This document shows positions 44,664 to 56,400 of a DNA stretch of 64,000 bases, piece by piece. Numbering within the stretch: the stretch's first letter is position 1; each line of letters begins with the position of its first letter. The translations under genes and the position numbers were made by a program. The notes beneath the pieces were generated by a model. The model was not told the DNA's origin and searched no databases. It saw only the letters and a program-made list of their open reading frames with translations. This DNA is from an uncultured Flammeovirgaceae bacterium (GTDB lineage Bacteria; Bacteroidota; Bacteroidia; Cytophagales; Cyclobacteriaceae): the NCBI GenBank assembly GCA_937883755.1, contig CAKZYA010000033.1:1-64000 (forward strand), given 5' to 3'.

Positions 44664-47600
44664 CGTCGTTGTATTTTTGCATTACGTACTGAATGCCCCG
44701 CATAGGAATGATTGTCCAACTCGGGCGATTATTCAGTTCGTAATTAAGTTCATAAACTGCTTTTTCCAGAAGGAACGTTTGCATTAGCGTATTGAAGTCT
44801 TCTTGATTATCAGGTAAAAAATTATAGCCCTGGGCTTTTTCTAGGTAGGCATGGATATAAAAACCACTCATATAATGATACCAGAGTTCGGCCCAGGCTT
44901 CTAGGTAATCAGCATCACCTCGTTTGAAAGCTTCATTCTCAAACAAACCATTATAGGCTGCGTAGTGGAACGAGCGAATCATCCCGGCTACATCACGCAA
45001 AGGAGAGCGCTTAAGGCGGCGTTCACTGAAAGAACGAGCGGGTTCGCCTTCAAAGTCGATAATGACGAAATCCTTCCCAGTGAAAAGCACTTGACCTAAA
45101 TGATAGTCGCCGTGTGCCCGAATTTTAGTAGAAGACATTTTTCTACTGTAAATGCGCTGCATGCACTTCAGTATATCCTTTCGCATTCCCTTGATAGACT
45201 TTGCCTCATCTTGTATCATATCCGGCAATGCGCTCATTTTCTTATCCAAACTCTGGTATGCCGATCTTACTAGCGACTGTAAAGATGAGTACAGCGACCG
45301 CTGATAGTGAAGTGAGAAGTTTTCGGAGCCAAAATCTGGCTCATCGGGGTGAGATGCTAGCGCAATGTGCATTTCGGCGGTACGAGTGCCTAATAGCGAA
45401 GCCCGCTCAGCCGGAATACCACTTAGCAAGGTCTTCAGATCATCAGAAAGCTTCTCAAAAGTGACTGGCTCGGCTAATGAACCCTTTAAAGAAGGTACTT
45501 TTGCATCCTTAAACTTCAGACTTACCCGCTCAAAGTAGCGGTTGATCACATCCTTCATATACACCCATGCATCGCCCTGATTCGGAATCATTTCCTGCAT
45601 CATAGCAAGTACCAAGGGATCTTTCTTGCCATCTATAATGGCGATATTTCCAGCGTACTGAGGCACGTTTTGAAACTGTGCTTTTTCTGTTAAAAAGCGG
45701 GTAATTTCCAGGTCAGGGTTAATAATATGGTCAATCTTTCGATAAAGCTTTAGGAAATAACGTTGCAGATAAATGATAGATGTGTTACTCTGCTCGGCAT
45801 TTAGCACTCTAGAACTGATCTCAGGCTTTTCTTTCTTAAACCACTTTGCTACCGAAGGCTCAGCTTTTAAATGTAGTTCAGCACTGTTTTCTTTCTGTTT
45901 TTTACCTTTCACCATTAGGTCAAATAACTTATCACGATAGCCATCACTATAAACGGCATCGTACAGATAGCCTTTTGTATCCCCCATGGTGATAGGCCCA
46001 ATAAGCCCCTGAGACGTTTGTGCCCGAATAGTATCACTTAAACCGTCCTCGATAAAAGAGATTGGCAATTGATAGAACTCATCAAGCCCCTCGTTGTAGC
46101 TTACCTCAATGATCAGTAAGATGACACCGGGCGAAGTAGAATTAATCGAGAGCTGATGAATGATATTAACAGCCTGAATGGTGCGGGCTTTTCCACCAAA
46201 CCAACGGCATTGCATCAGATAGCTCGGTAAGTATTCTTCTAATGCTGATCTGTGGCGAGATTTCAATAAATCTTTCCAATTACTAATCTTGGTGATTGTC
46301 TTAGGCGAATTATCTCGGTGCTCTGCCTCTATTTCTTCGGGTTTCTCAAGCAGAAACCAGTTGTATCCGTACGGTGACAGCGTAAACAAGTAAGGATATT
46401 CCCGAATAGCTGGAAATCGGTTTTTACTGAATACTTCCTTAGGAACATAGTTCTGGTACTCCTGCAAATCTACCTCTACTGCTTGCGAGAAACGAGAAAG
46501 GTTGACCAACACCAAAATGGTTTGATCTTCATAGGTACGGGTAAAAGCTAATATCTTGGCATTCTCGGCTGGCAAGAAACGAATATCACCTCGTCCAAAC
46601 GCTTTATAATTCTTTCGCATACTGATGTGCCGTTTCATCCACCATAGTATGGAGTTAGGGTTACGCTGCTGAAGCTCCACATTTACCGATTCGTACTGAT
46701 ACTCGGGGTCAAGGATAACAGGTAAGTACAACTGCTGAGGATTCGCCAATGAAAATCCGGCATTACGGTCAGCACTCCACTGCATGGGGGTGCGTACCCC
46801 ATCGCGGTCACCAAGATAAAAGTTATCCCCCATCCCAATTTCGTCGCCATAATAAATCACGGGTGAGCCAGGTAGTGAAAACAGTAAATGATTCATCAAC
46901 TCAATCTTGCGACGGTCATTATCTAGCAGAGGTGCCAGACGATGTCGGATACCAAGATTGATTTTTGCTAACGGATCTTTGGTGTACACTTTGTACATGT
47001 AGTCCCGTTCTTCGTCGGTTACCATCTCCAGCGTAAGCTCATCGTGATTTCGCAGGAAGATACCCCACTGACAGGTTTCTGGAATTTCCGGAGTTTGATC
47101 CAGAATGTCGGTAATCGGGTAGCGGTCTTCCATCCGTAGAGCCATGAACATTCGGGGCATGATCGGGAAATGATAGTTCATATGGCACTCATCCCCATCG
47201 CCAAAGTACGCAGCTGAATCTTCGGGCCACATATTAGCCTCGGCCAATAGTAATATACCGGGCTTTTTCTTTTCTACATGCTTACGAAGCTTTTTCAGAA
47301 ACACATGAGTTTCGGGTAGATTTTCGCAATTAGTTCCTTCACGTTCAAACAAGTACGGAACAGCATCCAGTCGAAAACCGTCTACGCCCATATCTATCCA
47401 GTAGTCGAGTACATCGAAAACTTCCTGCTGTACCTGCGGATTATCAAAGTTTAAATCGGGCTGATGAGAGTAGAAACGGTGCCAGTAGTAAGCATTAGCT
47501 ACTGGGTCCCAAGTCCAGTTAGAAGCTTCAAAATCCTGAAAGATAATACGTACTTCGGAGAATTTATCCGAGCTATCGCTCCAAACGTAGTAGTCACGTT

Positions 47601-47994
47601 CCGGCGAACCAGGTTTGGCTTTTCGAGCTCGCTGAAACCACGGATGTTGGTCGGATGTATGATTGATTACTAACTCAGTGATTACCTTGAGTCCTCGTTT
47701 GTGGGCTTCTTTTAGAAATTTCTTGAAGTCTTTAAGCTTACCATAGGAAGGGTTAATGGTGTAGTAATCCTTGATATCGTAACCATCATCGCGTAAAGGC
47801 GAAGGATAAAAAGGAAGTACCCAGATAGCGGTTACTCCTAAGTCCTGTAAGTAATCTAACTTCTCCAGCAGACCGCCAAAATCGCCGATACCGTCACCAT
47901 TGCTATCCCGAAAAGCTTTGATGTGTAGTTCATAGATGACCGCATCTTTGTACCAATGCAGCTCATCATCTAGTTTGGTTGGTTGTTGAGCCAT
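44656..47994 (-). CDS. treS: Trehalose synthase (TreS) fused to maltokinase (Mak)
   Basis: The 1112-residue protein has a GH13 trehalose synthase domain (about 1-545: [23 protein letters not shown], catalytic Asp in GFRLDAVP, Glu in [19 protein letters not shown]). A maltokinase domain follows (about 565-1112: [26 protein letters not shown] as the catalytic loop, [12 protein letters not shown] as the metal-binding strand). TreS isomerises trehalose to maltose and Mak phosphorylates maltose to maltose 1-phosphate, the GlgE donor. Such fusions are common. The gene sits between glgE and glgB and overlaps glgB. Confidence 0.96.
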   Translation of the reverse strand: MAQQPTKLDDELHWYKDAVIYELHIKAFRDSNGDGIGDFGGLLEKLDYLQDLGVTAIWVLPFYPSPLRDDGYDIKDYYTINPSYGKLKDFKKFLKEAHKRGLKVITELVINHTSDQHPWFQRARKAKPGSPERDYYVWSDSSDKFSEVRIIFQDFEASNWTWDPVANAYYWHRFYSHQPDLNFDNPQVQQEVFDVLDYWIDMGVDGFRLDAVPYLFEREGTNCENLPETHVFLKKLRKHVEKKKPGILLLAEANMWPEDSAAYFGDGDECHMNYHFPIMPRMFMALRMEDRYPITDILDQTPEIPETCQWGIFLRNHDELTLEMVTDEERDYMYKVYTKDPLAKINLGIRHRLAPLLDNDRRKIELMNHLLFSLPGSPVIYYGDEIGMGDNFYLGDRDGVRTPMQWSADRNAGFSLANPQQLYLPVILDPEYQYESVNVELQQRNPNSILWWMKRHISMRKNYKAFGRGDIRFLPAENAKILAFTRTYEDQTILVLVNLSRFSQAVEVDLQEYQNYVPKEVFSKNRFPAIREYPYLFTLSPYGYNWFLLEKPEEIEAEHRDNSPKTITKISNWKDLLKSRHRSALEEYLPSYLMQCRWFGGKARTIQAVNIIHQLSINSTSPGVILLIIEVSYNEGLDEFYQLPISFIEDGLSDTIRAQTSQGLIGPITMGDTKGYLYDAVYSDGYRDKLFDLMVKGKKQKENSAELHLKAEPSVAKWFKKEKPEISSRVLNAEQSNTSIIYLQRYFLKLYRKIDHIINPDLEITRFLTEKAQFQNVPQYAGNIAIIDGKKDPLVLAMMQEMIPNQGDAWVYMKDVINRYFERVSLKFKDAKVPSLKGSLAEPVTFEKLSDDLKTLLSGIPAERASLLGTRTAEMHIALASHPDEPDFGSENFSLHYQRSLYSSLQSLVRSAYQSLDKKMSALPDMIQDEAKSIKGMRKDILKCMQRIYSRKMSSTKIRAHGDYHLGQVLFTGKDFVIIDFEGEPARSFSERRLKRSPLRDVAGMIRSFHYAAYNGLFENEAFKRGDADYLEAWAELWYHYMSGFYIHAYLEKAQGYNFLPDNQEDFNTLMQTFLLEKAVYELNYELNNRPSWTIIPMRGIQYVMQKYNDDE

Positions 47995-48061
47995 ATAATT
48001 AGTGCGAATAACTCAGGTAAAGAAAGTTGACAAAAAATACGAAATTATTATGAAGTAACTA

Positions 48062-50065
48062 TCAGTCTTGAGTTACTTTGAAGACATGCCCCGGAATTTG
48101 ATACGGATTCAGCTCTACATAATTCCACTCCCCATGCCAAGTATACTGCGCTCCACTAATCTGATCTTCTACGATGTAAGGCTTGTCAAAATCTAGTCCT
48201 AACTCGTACATAGGCACCTTCACGTAGGCACTCTGGGAATTATACGCATCCATATTCACTACCATGAACATCATATTTCCACTTGCCTGATCCTTTTTAG
48301 CATAGGCAATCATCTGGTCGTTCTGAATCTCGGCAAACACTACGTTGGCAGTACTTTGCAGTGCCGGATTTTGCTTCCGTACCCGGTTAATGATAGTAAT
48401 GATTTCCCGAATACGGGTTTCAGCTTCCCAATCCCAGTGCTTCACTTCGTACTTTTCTGAGTCCAGATATTCTTCTTTTCCTGGGTAAGGAGTATTAATA
48501 CCAAATTCGTACACCGGGCCGTACATCCCGTAATTGGATGACAGCGTTGCTGCCAGAATCAACCGCATAATATGAGCAGGTTCCCCACCGTGAACCAGAT
48601 CAGGAGTAAGAATATCGGGAGTGTTTGGCCAGAAGTTCGGACGGAAGTAATCCCGCATTGGCCCTTTGGTCAGTTCCAACATATATTCCCGCAGTTCGTA
48701 AGGATTCTGTCGCCAGGTAAAGTACGTGTACGACTGATTGAAGCCAATTTTTGCTAGCCACTCCATGATGCGAGGACGAGTAAAAGCTTCGGCTAAAAAG
48801 ATAACTTCTGGATATTCGGTGCGAACTTCTTTAATACACCATTCCCAAAACTTAAATGATTTAGTGTGTGGGTTATCCACCCGGAAAATTTTTATTCCTT
48901 GGTCTATCCAGTAAGTAATTACGTTTTTAAGCTCCTGCCAAAGATTCTGCCAATCTTCTGTCTCAAAATTGATCGGCAAAATATCCTGGTACTTCTTAGG
49001 TGGGTTCTCAGCGTATTGAACCGTGCCATCAGGACGCCACTTAAACCACTGGGGGTGCTCTTCCACATACGGGTGGTCAGGAGCACACTGAAAAGCGATG
49101 TCCATGGCTACCTCAATATCGTGCTCATCCGCCTTCCGGATAAAGTCCTGAAAATCCTGTAGTGTACCTAATTCCGGATGAATAGATTTATGTCCGCCTT
49201 CGTCGGAACCAATCGCCCAACATGAGCCTGGGTCGCCCGGGTTGGCCGTGAGAGCATTATTCAAGCCTTTACGGTGCTTTTTCCCAATAGGGTGAATGGG
49301 CGGCAAATATACCACATCAAAGCCCATTTCGGCAATGCGAGGAAGAATATCGATAGAAGTCTGAAACGTACCGTGTTTACCTCGCTCACGGGAGGTAGAA
49401 CGAGGGAAGAACTCATACCAAGTGCTGAATAATGCCTTTTTCCGCTCTACCTCAACACTAATTGTGGTAGGGTAATGGGTAGCGTTATTACGGTCGTAGT
49501 GCTTGGTTACTAATGCCAGCGTATCTTCACTAGTAGCGGTAGCGACTGCTCCGTCAGTGTCAAAAGTATTACGAAACCGATTGGCAATATCGTATAAACG
49601 GTGTTGATCATTCCCTTCGCAGTTTTTAGCAATTGTTTCCAGCATTTCGGCTCCAATAAGCATTTCTACTGATAGGTCTTGTCCTGCTTCGTGTTTTTTG
49701 CTCAGACCATGCTGCCAAGAGGCGTAGTGATCAACGTGGCCATAAACGGTAAACTCATAAAATCCCAAAGAATCAGGAGTAAAGGTAGCTGCCCAGTGGT
49801 CATTCATATACGAAGTCATGGCGACTTCTTTCCACTGTCGTCCACCTACTTTGCGGTAGCGTACAAAAGCTCGGAGCAGATCGTGACTATCGGAAAAAAT
49901 ACTAGCAGTTACCTCAATGGGTTCGCCAATTGATCGCTTAACAGGAAACTGGTTATGATCTACTTGAGGATTGATATTTTTGAGGATGACCCGTTGCTTG
50001 CCGTGAATCTCGTCTAGTGGGCTGGATACTTTCTTTTTTGGTTTGGTTTTCAGTTTGGTAGTCAC
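48062..50065 (-). CDS. glgE: Alpha-1,4-glucan:maltose-1-phosphate maltosyltransferase
   Basis: The 667-residue GH13_3 enzyme has the N-terminal beta domain (VILKNINPQVDHNQFPVKR), SWYEFFPRS, VVYLPPIHPIGKKHRKG, the substrate-phosphate region KKYQDILPINFE, the nucleophile Asp in IKIFRVDNPHTK and Glu in IFLAEAFTRP. GlgE transfers maltosyl units from maltose 1-phosphate to glucan ends in the cytoplasm. The start codon read here is GTG at 50065; no in-frame ATG lies near. It heads the operon glgE-treS-mak-glgB, which supplies the complete trehalose-to-branched-glucan route. Confidence 0.96.
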   Translation of the reverse strand: MTTKLKTKPKKKVSSPLDEIHGKQRVILKNINPQVDHNQFPVKRSIGEPIEVTASIFSDSHDLLRAFVRYRKVGGRQWKEVAMTSYMNDHWAATFTPDSLGFYEFTVYGHVDHYASWQHGLSKKHEAGQDLSVEMLIGAEMLETIAKNCEGNDQHRLYDIANRFRNTFDTDGAVATATSEDTLALVTKHYDRNNATHYPTTISVEVERKKALFSTWYEFFPRSTSRERGKHGTFQTSIDILPRIAEMGFDVVYLPPIHPIGKKHRKGLNNALTANPGDPGSCWAIGSDEGGHKSIHPELGTLQDFQDFIRKADEHDIEVAMDIAFQCAPDHPYVEEHPQWFKWRPDGTVQYAENPPKKYQDILPINFETEDWQNLWQELKNVITYWIDQGIKIFRVDNPHTKSFKFWEWCIKEVRTEYPEVIFLAEAFTRPRIMEWLAKIGFNQSYTYFTWRQNPYELREYMLELTKGPMRDYFRPNFWPNTPDILTPDLVHGGEPAHIMRLILAATLSSNYGMYGPVYEFGINTPYPGKEEYLDSEKYEVKHWDWEAETRIREIITIINRVRKQNPALQSTANVVFAEIQNDQMIAYAKKDQASGNMMFMVVNMDAYNSQSAYVKVPMYELGLDFDKPYIVEDQISGAQYTWHGEWNYVELNPYQIPGHVFKVTQD

Positions 50066-50512
50066 TGTAGTTAAGGTAGTATTTACATGATTTCAACCGC
50101 GAAATTACTGCATTGTTATCTATTTCATTGAGTAATACACGAATATTTGTGGATAAAAATTTGTCACTGAATCTCAAGTTTTTGAATCTGTGAGTGATAA
50201 AATAAGATAATTACTGATTGGTCATTAGGCATATTTTATTCTTTCTACCTGGCTTCTTCCTCATCAATTGGGGTGATTTCCCCCAACTCCCATCAGCTTA
50301 ATGGGCAATTTATGCCTCATAAACACAGGCAGACATTCTATTTAGCCTACTTTTTCACCTTTGGCGAAGAATTTGCAGTAATATTCCTAGCCGGATTGCA
50401 GTGACCCTGCATGATTAACATCATAGATAGCGGGCGAGGAACGTTTAGCGTATTCTTCGCCTTTTTTATTTTTTCCCGTTGTTCTCTGATAAAGGAAGGT
50501 GACAGTTCCATT
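50066..50512. other. Intergenic region upstream of glgE
   Basis: This gap between glgE and the TonB-dependent receptor gene should hold the glgE promoter. A small inverted repeat TTGGGG...CCCCAA is at 50268-50286 without a T-tract. A 63-codon minus-strand frame at 50347-50538 overlaps the end of the receptor gene and has no recognisable family, so I do not annotate it. Confidence 0.5.
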
Positions 50513-53092
50513 CTAGAACTCCTTTTCACCAAATTCACTCTTGATAAATTTTGACTTTCCAGCGGGTTGATTAATTCGGTAGCTCAGGTTCAGCATAATC
50601 ACATCTACTTCGTAAACGTAGTTGGTAGTAGTAAAAAACTCTCCATCACGCCGGGCGTCGCTACGCCAGGTGCTAATCCGCTGTTCATTGGCAGGCAGTA
50701 AGCCCATATCCATATTGAGCCACTGAGCAGTAGCGGTAATTTTTCCATTCAGCCAACTCTTTTTTAAAGTAAGATTGGGAGACATAAATCGAGAATCTTC
50801 ACCCTGAGCGGTGTTTCGAGCCGAGAGATAGTTGAAAGTCCACTGAAGGTTCCATGTTGGAGCTAGTTTTACCGTAGCATTAGCATTAATAGAGTAAATC
50901 CAACTTTGGGTATTTACCGGACGGTCATCAAATGTACCTTCTATACCATAGCGGTACACGTTTCCTCCCGCATAAAGCTGCCAGTTAGCAGTAGGGTTAA
51001 GCTCTAGCCCTGCTTCTAGTCCCAGTGACTGCCCCTGCCCTACATTGGAATAAATTCGATTTAGTATTGAGTCATTGTAAACAGTGTTCACCCGGTTAAT
51101 TAGGTTTTCTACATGGCGAAAATAAGCCGTCGCAAATACCGAGTGGTCGCCGAAGTTTTTTACAATTCCTAATTCTACCAGGTCAATAAACTCCGGACGT
51201 AAGGTAGGATCACCCTGCTCCAAAGTCTCTGAATGCTCTCGCTCTGGAAAAGGGTTCATTTTAAACGTAGTCGTGCGCTCAACCCTTCGGCTGTAAGCCG
51301 CTTTGAGCCTGAAGTCATCAGTAAGCTGATACACTAGGTTAGCTGAGGGATACAACTGAATAAAATCGTAGTGGTAGGTTGTATCTACAAAATCATTGGT
51401 TAACAGCAAGTTACGATCCATCACTTCAACTCTTGCTCCCAGTGAGTAGGTTAGTTGCTTCCACTGACTGCTGTACAATCCGTAGACTGAATGAATCTGA
51501 CGATTAAGATCTACCTGACTAGAAAACTCCGGAATAAGCTCAAAGCGATTGGTGCCAATTTCCCGCTCTTCGTACACAAAATACCCCGTATGATCTAAGA
51601 AGCGATACTGATAACCCGCTTCTAAAGTGCCGTTACTCAACGGATGTACATAATCAGCCTGAAACCGAACACCATGCAAAGGATTATCATTGGTATTAAA
51701 CTGATCTTGCAACGTATCCTGCAATCCGGGCCAAGACAGGTTTAGATTGGTAGTTGGACCACCTAACATGGTGTACTCATAAAGTAATGATGTACTTAAT
51801 TTAGCCTTGTTGGTAAAAGTATGATAGTAATCCAGGCTACCGAGTATGAAATCGCTCCGACGGATGCGCAGGTTTTCGTTAAAGTAGGTCACCCGATTAA
51901 AAGTATCTTGCTCGGGCAAATAGACTTTAACGTTATTATACAGAATATCAGCAGTACGATCCTTACTCCGCTTTCCGGCGTAAAAGCCTAAACTGAATGC
52001 GTTAGAAGCATTGGGCGTGTACGCCACGGTTGCCCGCCCGGTATACGCCCTTTCATCAAAACTACGCTCGCCGTCCGAAGGAAAACGGGTTAAAGTATCA
52101 TTAATGATCGTAAACACATCTCCTTCCCGCCGTCCGGCAATATCATAGCGCAGATAACTCCCGCCGACCGATATATCCCATTTGTTCTTCCGATAATTTA
52201 AGGTGAAATCACCACCGTAGCGAGGTGCCGATTCTGCATTATCATAATCCTCAATACTGGGTAAACCCACTTGCCCATTTACGAGCAGATACAATCCATC
52301 GGCAACTCCCTTCCGAGTAATAATATTAATGATGCCGGCTTTACCATCAGGATCATATTTAGCAGAAGGTGCCGTTACAATCTCGACATCCTCAACAGCA
52401 TTGGCGGGTAATTGGCTGAGAATAAGTGTCGGGTCACTCTGAATTGGTTTGCCATTCAGTAAGATGGTAAAACCCGATGAACCTCTCACTGTCAGGTTTC
52501 CGTTGGCATCAACTGCCACGGAAGGAATATTTCGTAGCACGTCCGTAGCGGTACCTCCCGTAGCTGCCTGAAATTGTTCAGCTTGGTAAACCTGTCGGTC
52601 TACTTTATGAAATACCGATGCTTTTTTCCCTGTCACTGAAATTTCTTCTAGTAGCTGCTGGGTAGCCTGTAAAGAGACGGCGCCAATGTTTTTCTGCTGA
52701 CCTGCCTGTACTTCCGTTAGCGGAATGAACGTTAGTTCATATCCTACGAATTGTACCTGAAGTAAATACGTGCCCGGAGCAACATCCTCCAGAACAAACG
52801 ATCCATCAACTTGAGTAACCGTTCCTTCTAAAATTGAAGAATCCTTAGGCTGACACAAACCCACCGTGGCGTATTCCAATGGCTCCTGACTACTTTCATC
52901 CCGCACTTGCCCAGATAAAACTGCTTGCTGGGCAAAAGCTGTCGAGGCGAAAAGTAGGGCAACACTAAAAATTGAAACCGATAGGGCTCGTAAAAAATAG
53001 GTGAGAATACTCAAGTAATGGTAAGTAAGGTAATGGTAGTATGAGACGATAGTTGCTAAAAAATGATGATCCTCAATTGCTTTAATATACAC
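50513..53092 (-). CDS. TonB-dependent outer-membrane beta-barrel receptor
   Basis: The 859-residue frame starts at an ATG with an unusual 45-residue lead-in before the signal peptide core (VSIFSVALLFASTAFAQQ). An in-frame TTG at 53014 gives a normal-length signal peptide and is a strong alternative start. A carboxypeptidase-regulatory-like domain follows (LSGQVRDESSQEPLEYATVGL), then the plug (TDVLRNIPSVAVDANGNLTVRGSSGFTILLNGKPIQ) and an OMP_b-brl_3 type barrel. It differs from SusC-like receptors and no SusD gene is adjacent. It likely imports a small ligand; the ligand is unknown. Confidence 0.9.
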   Translation of the reverse strand: MYIKAIEDHHFLATIVSYYHYLTYHYLSILTYFLRALSVSIFSVALLFASTAFAQQAVLSGQVRDESSQEPLEYATVGLCQPKDSSILEGTVTQVDGSFVLEDVAPGTYLLQVQFVGYELTFIPLTEVQAGQQKNIGAVSLQATQQLLEEISVTGKKASVFHKVDRQVYQAEQFQAATGGTATDVLRNIPSVAVDANGNLTVRGSSGFTILLNGKPIQSDPTLILSQLPANAVEDVEIVTAPSAKYDPDGKAGIINIITRKGVADGLYLLVNGQVGLPSIEDYDNAESAPRYGGDFTLNYRKNKWDISVGGSYLRYDIAGRREGDVFTIINDTLTRFPSDGERSFDERAYTGRATVAYTPNASNAFSLGFYAGKRSKDRTADILYNNVKVYLPEQDTFNRVTYFNENLRIRRSDFILGSLDYYHTFTNKAKLSTSLLYEYTMLGGPTTNLNLSWPGLQDTLQDQFNTNDNPLHGVRFQADYVHPLSNGTLEAGYQYRFLDHTGYFVYEEREIGTNRFELIPEFSSQVDLNRQIHSVYGLYSSQWKQLTYSLGARVEVMDRNLLLTNDFVDTTYHYDFIQLYPSANLVYQLTDDFRLKAAYSRRVERTTTFKMNPFPEREHSETLEQGDPTLRPEFIDLVELGIVKNFGDHSVFATAYFRHVENLINRVNTVYNDSILNRIYSNVGQGQSLGLEAGLELNPTANWQLYAGGNVYRYGIEGTFDDRPVNTQSWIYSINANATVKLAPTWNLQWTFNYLSARNTAQGEDSRFMSPNLTLKKSWLNGKITATAQWLNMDMGLLPANEQRISTWRSDARRDGEFFTTTNYVYEVDVIMLNLSYRINQPAGKSKFIKSEFGEKEF

Positions 53093-53433
53093 TCAAATAA
53101 AGAAAGTTCCCAAGTAAACTTCATCCATCATTATTACGAATGGCGAACCGTCCTAGTATTACGATCAGCTAGTGATTGATTAAACCACTTGTATACACCC
53201 TCGCCTCTCCGAAAGGCGCGCTTTTACTTGAATCTTGACTTGCTAACTAGTATATTAAGTTTCCATGAATTATCCGCTCAAGTATTAAAGTAAAGATAAC
53301 ACACCGTCTTATCCAACCACTAGACATTTAAAATACCTTCGCGAGGTAATTATACAGCAGACGGTATCTCATAGCTTTACTCAGTCAGCTAGCTAGCGTA
53401 CTCTCGATTCTATCTTTTATAATAACCTTAATT
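53093..53433. other. Divergent promoter region between two TonB-linked receptor genes
   Basis: The 341-bp gap separates the divergent receptor and SusC-like genes and should hold both promoters. A GC-rich hairpin CGCCT...AGGCG is at 53202-53218. TATCTTTT at 53411-53418 resembles the Bacteroidota -7 element but lies only 15 bp before the SusC-like ATG. No gene was seen. Confidence 0.5.
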
Positions 53434-56400
53434 ATGCACTCTAATTCTAAAGTCGCTTTATTCTTCGGCTGTTTGATGATTTGTCTGTGCCATCAAGCGT
53501 TTCCGACATCAACTCATGAGATACGTGATGGCTTTTTTAACAAATCACCCCATGAGACGACTATCACCACACCTCCTTCTGCACTCGATGAAATTGAAGG
53601 AACAATTACCGATGAAAATAATCAGCCTTTGGTGGGAGCTACGGTTAGTATTGCGGGTACTAGCCGGGGTACCATCACCGATGTGGAGGGCAAGTTTTCC
53701 ATTACCGCCTCCCCAAGTGATACTTTGTTGGTCTCCTTTGTAGGATACTCAGCCAAAGAGATTGTTATCGGCAACCGAACCAATATTACCATTCAGCTCC
53801 TCCCCGACTCTCAGCAGCTACAAGATGTGGTGGTGGTAGCCTACGGCACCCAGAAAAGATCAGATGTCACCGGATCCATTGCATCGGCTAATGCGGAAGA
53901 TTTTAATAAGGGCTTAGTAGTTAACCCCGGCCAGCTTTTGCAAGGCAAAGTAGCGGGTGTCAATGTTTCTAATGCCAGTGGCGAACCCGGCGCCGCTCAA
54001 AATATAGTTATCCGGGGAGTGGGTAGCTTACGCTCCGGTACTACTCCCCTCTTTGTAGTAGACGGATTTGTGCTGGATAACTCTACTACCGGAGTAGCTA
54101 CCAACCCACTTAACTTTATTAATCCGCAAGACATTAAAAGTATTGATATACTCAAAGATGCTTCGGCAGCAGCTATCTACGGAGCCAGAGCAGCCAACGG
54201 AGTAGTGGTAATTACTACCAAAGAAGGAAGGGTTGGTAAGACGGATGTAAATGTATCTCTATCTACCGCCCGCTCTACCATTGCCAACAAGATTGATGTC
54301 TTTAGCACGGATGAATTTCGTCGGCAGGTAGGAGCCGTGGGGGGCACTTTATTTGATGCTGGGGGAAATACTGACTGGCAGGATGAGTTAACTCGTACCG
54401 CAGTCTCCAACAACGTAAACTTATCATTTAGCGGAGCAGGAAGTGAACGGTTTTCTTACTACGTCTCGGGCGGTTACGAAGATCAAGAAGGTATCCTAGC
54501 CAACAGTCATCTCCGACGCTACTCAGCCCGGGCTAACCTCAACCAAACCGGATTGAACGGGCGCTTAAAAGTCGATTATAATCTGACCGGAGCGCGCACT
54601 GAGAACCTACGACCTGATAATGATGCTATCATTGTAGATATGTTGCAGTTAAACCCTACCATTCCCGCTTACACCGATGGTGAACCTACGGTGTTGGAGG
54701 AAATGCTCAACCCCCTTATTCGTAACGAAATTTATAGTGACGACGCAGAGAACAATCGTCTGTTAGCCAACATCTCACCTTCCGTAGAAATTATTCCGAA
54801 TCTGACCTATAAACTAAACCTAGGAATTGATTATTCAGTCACTACCCGGGATATTCAGCTTGAGCCCTACGTGCTACTGGAAGGCTTGGAGTTTGGTGAG
54901 CTAGCGAATATTACCACCACCAACGAGAATCAACTGGTAGAGAATACACTAACCTACAACCTTGAGCGCAACCAACACAACGTTACCTTCCTGGCCGGAC
55001 ACTCCTACCAGCGAACGTTTGTGCATCAAAAAACTTTTGAGCTATCTAGCTTTGCCAGCAACGGTATTGAGCCCCGGTACCAGGATCAGATCAGTACGCA
55101 AGAACAGCCAACTACTCTGAGAACCTTTGCCCGGGAAGACGAACTACAGTCTTTCTTTGGTCGGGTAAACTATGCTTTTGCCAGTAAGTATCTGCTGACT
55201 GCTACCCTACGAGCTGATGGTTCATCTAAGTTTGGAGAGAACAACCGCTACGGCTACTTTCCTTCCTTTGCTGCTGGCTGGAACCTTAGCAAAGAAGATT
55301 TTATGACCACTCTTCCGTTTGATAACCTAAAACTTAGAGCAAGCTGGGGGCAGACAGGTAATCAGGAGATTCCTTCCAAAATTACCCAAGCCAGCTTTTT
55401 AGAAAGTAAGTCAGAAAACGATACCTATCCGCTTGACCCCAACTCTAATACCTTAGATGATTATCCGTTCGGTACCATCTTTACCCGCTTATCCAACCCC
55501 GATATTCAATGGGAAGTATCTACCCAAACTAATATTGGGTTAGACTTTAGTCTACTTAATTATCGCTTAAGTGGTACGATAGATTATTTCAATAAAGTAT
55601 CTGAAAATATACTACTGGAAGTAGTCCCGGCCGATCCGATTCAGCCTACTGCTACCTTCTGGACGAATGTACCGGAAATGGAAATCCGAAACTCGGGTAT
55701 TGAGCTGGCATTGGAATACAGCGACGACCTACCGAGCGGTCTCTCGTACACCGTCGGTGGAAACCTTACTTACATTCAAAACGAGGTAGTGAATTCGCCT
55801 TTTGCTGTATTGACTACCGGACGAGCCACCGGAGCCGGACAAACCGGAGCTACCATTAACGGCTACCTCAACGGCGAGCCTATCGGTGCTTTCTACATGA
55901 AAGAATTTGTAGGAATTGGAGCCGATGGTTTGAACCAATTTCGAGATACCAATGGTGATGATCAAGTACTAGAGAACGACCGCACTGTAGTGGGTTCTGC
56001 CCTACCCGATCTGACGTACGCCTTTCAACTTAATCTGCGGTACCGAGGCTTTGAGTTTGGAGCTAACTTCAACGGGGTTTCCGGTAACCAAATTTACAAC
56101 CACACCCGAATGTCGCTCTTCAACCGAGGTAATCTTGCTTCATCCTTCAATACCACTGACGTTGCGGTGCAATTCCCCAATGAGGATATCACCAATTCTA
56201 ACGAAGTATCAACCCGCTACTTGGAAGATGGCAGTTTTCTACGGCTCAACAACGCCACCCTCGCCTACACCCTTCCTACCACTCAGATGGGTCTGGGCGA
56301 TTGGGTGAACAGCATTCGCGTGTCGCTAACGGGTCAGAACCTGTTTGTCATTACTAATTATTCTGGCTTTGATCCCGAAGTAAACACTGGTAGCGCCATT

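Noticed and set aside
50347-50538. 63-codon minus-strand frame overlapping the receptor gene end
   Set aside because: No family match visible and it overlaps the receptor's 3' end.
53202-53218. GC hairpin as a terminator
   Set aside because: It lies in a divergent promoter gap with no gene ending there; the following T-run is short.
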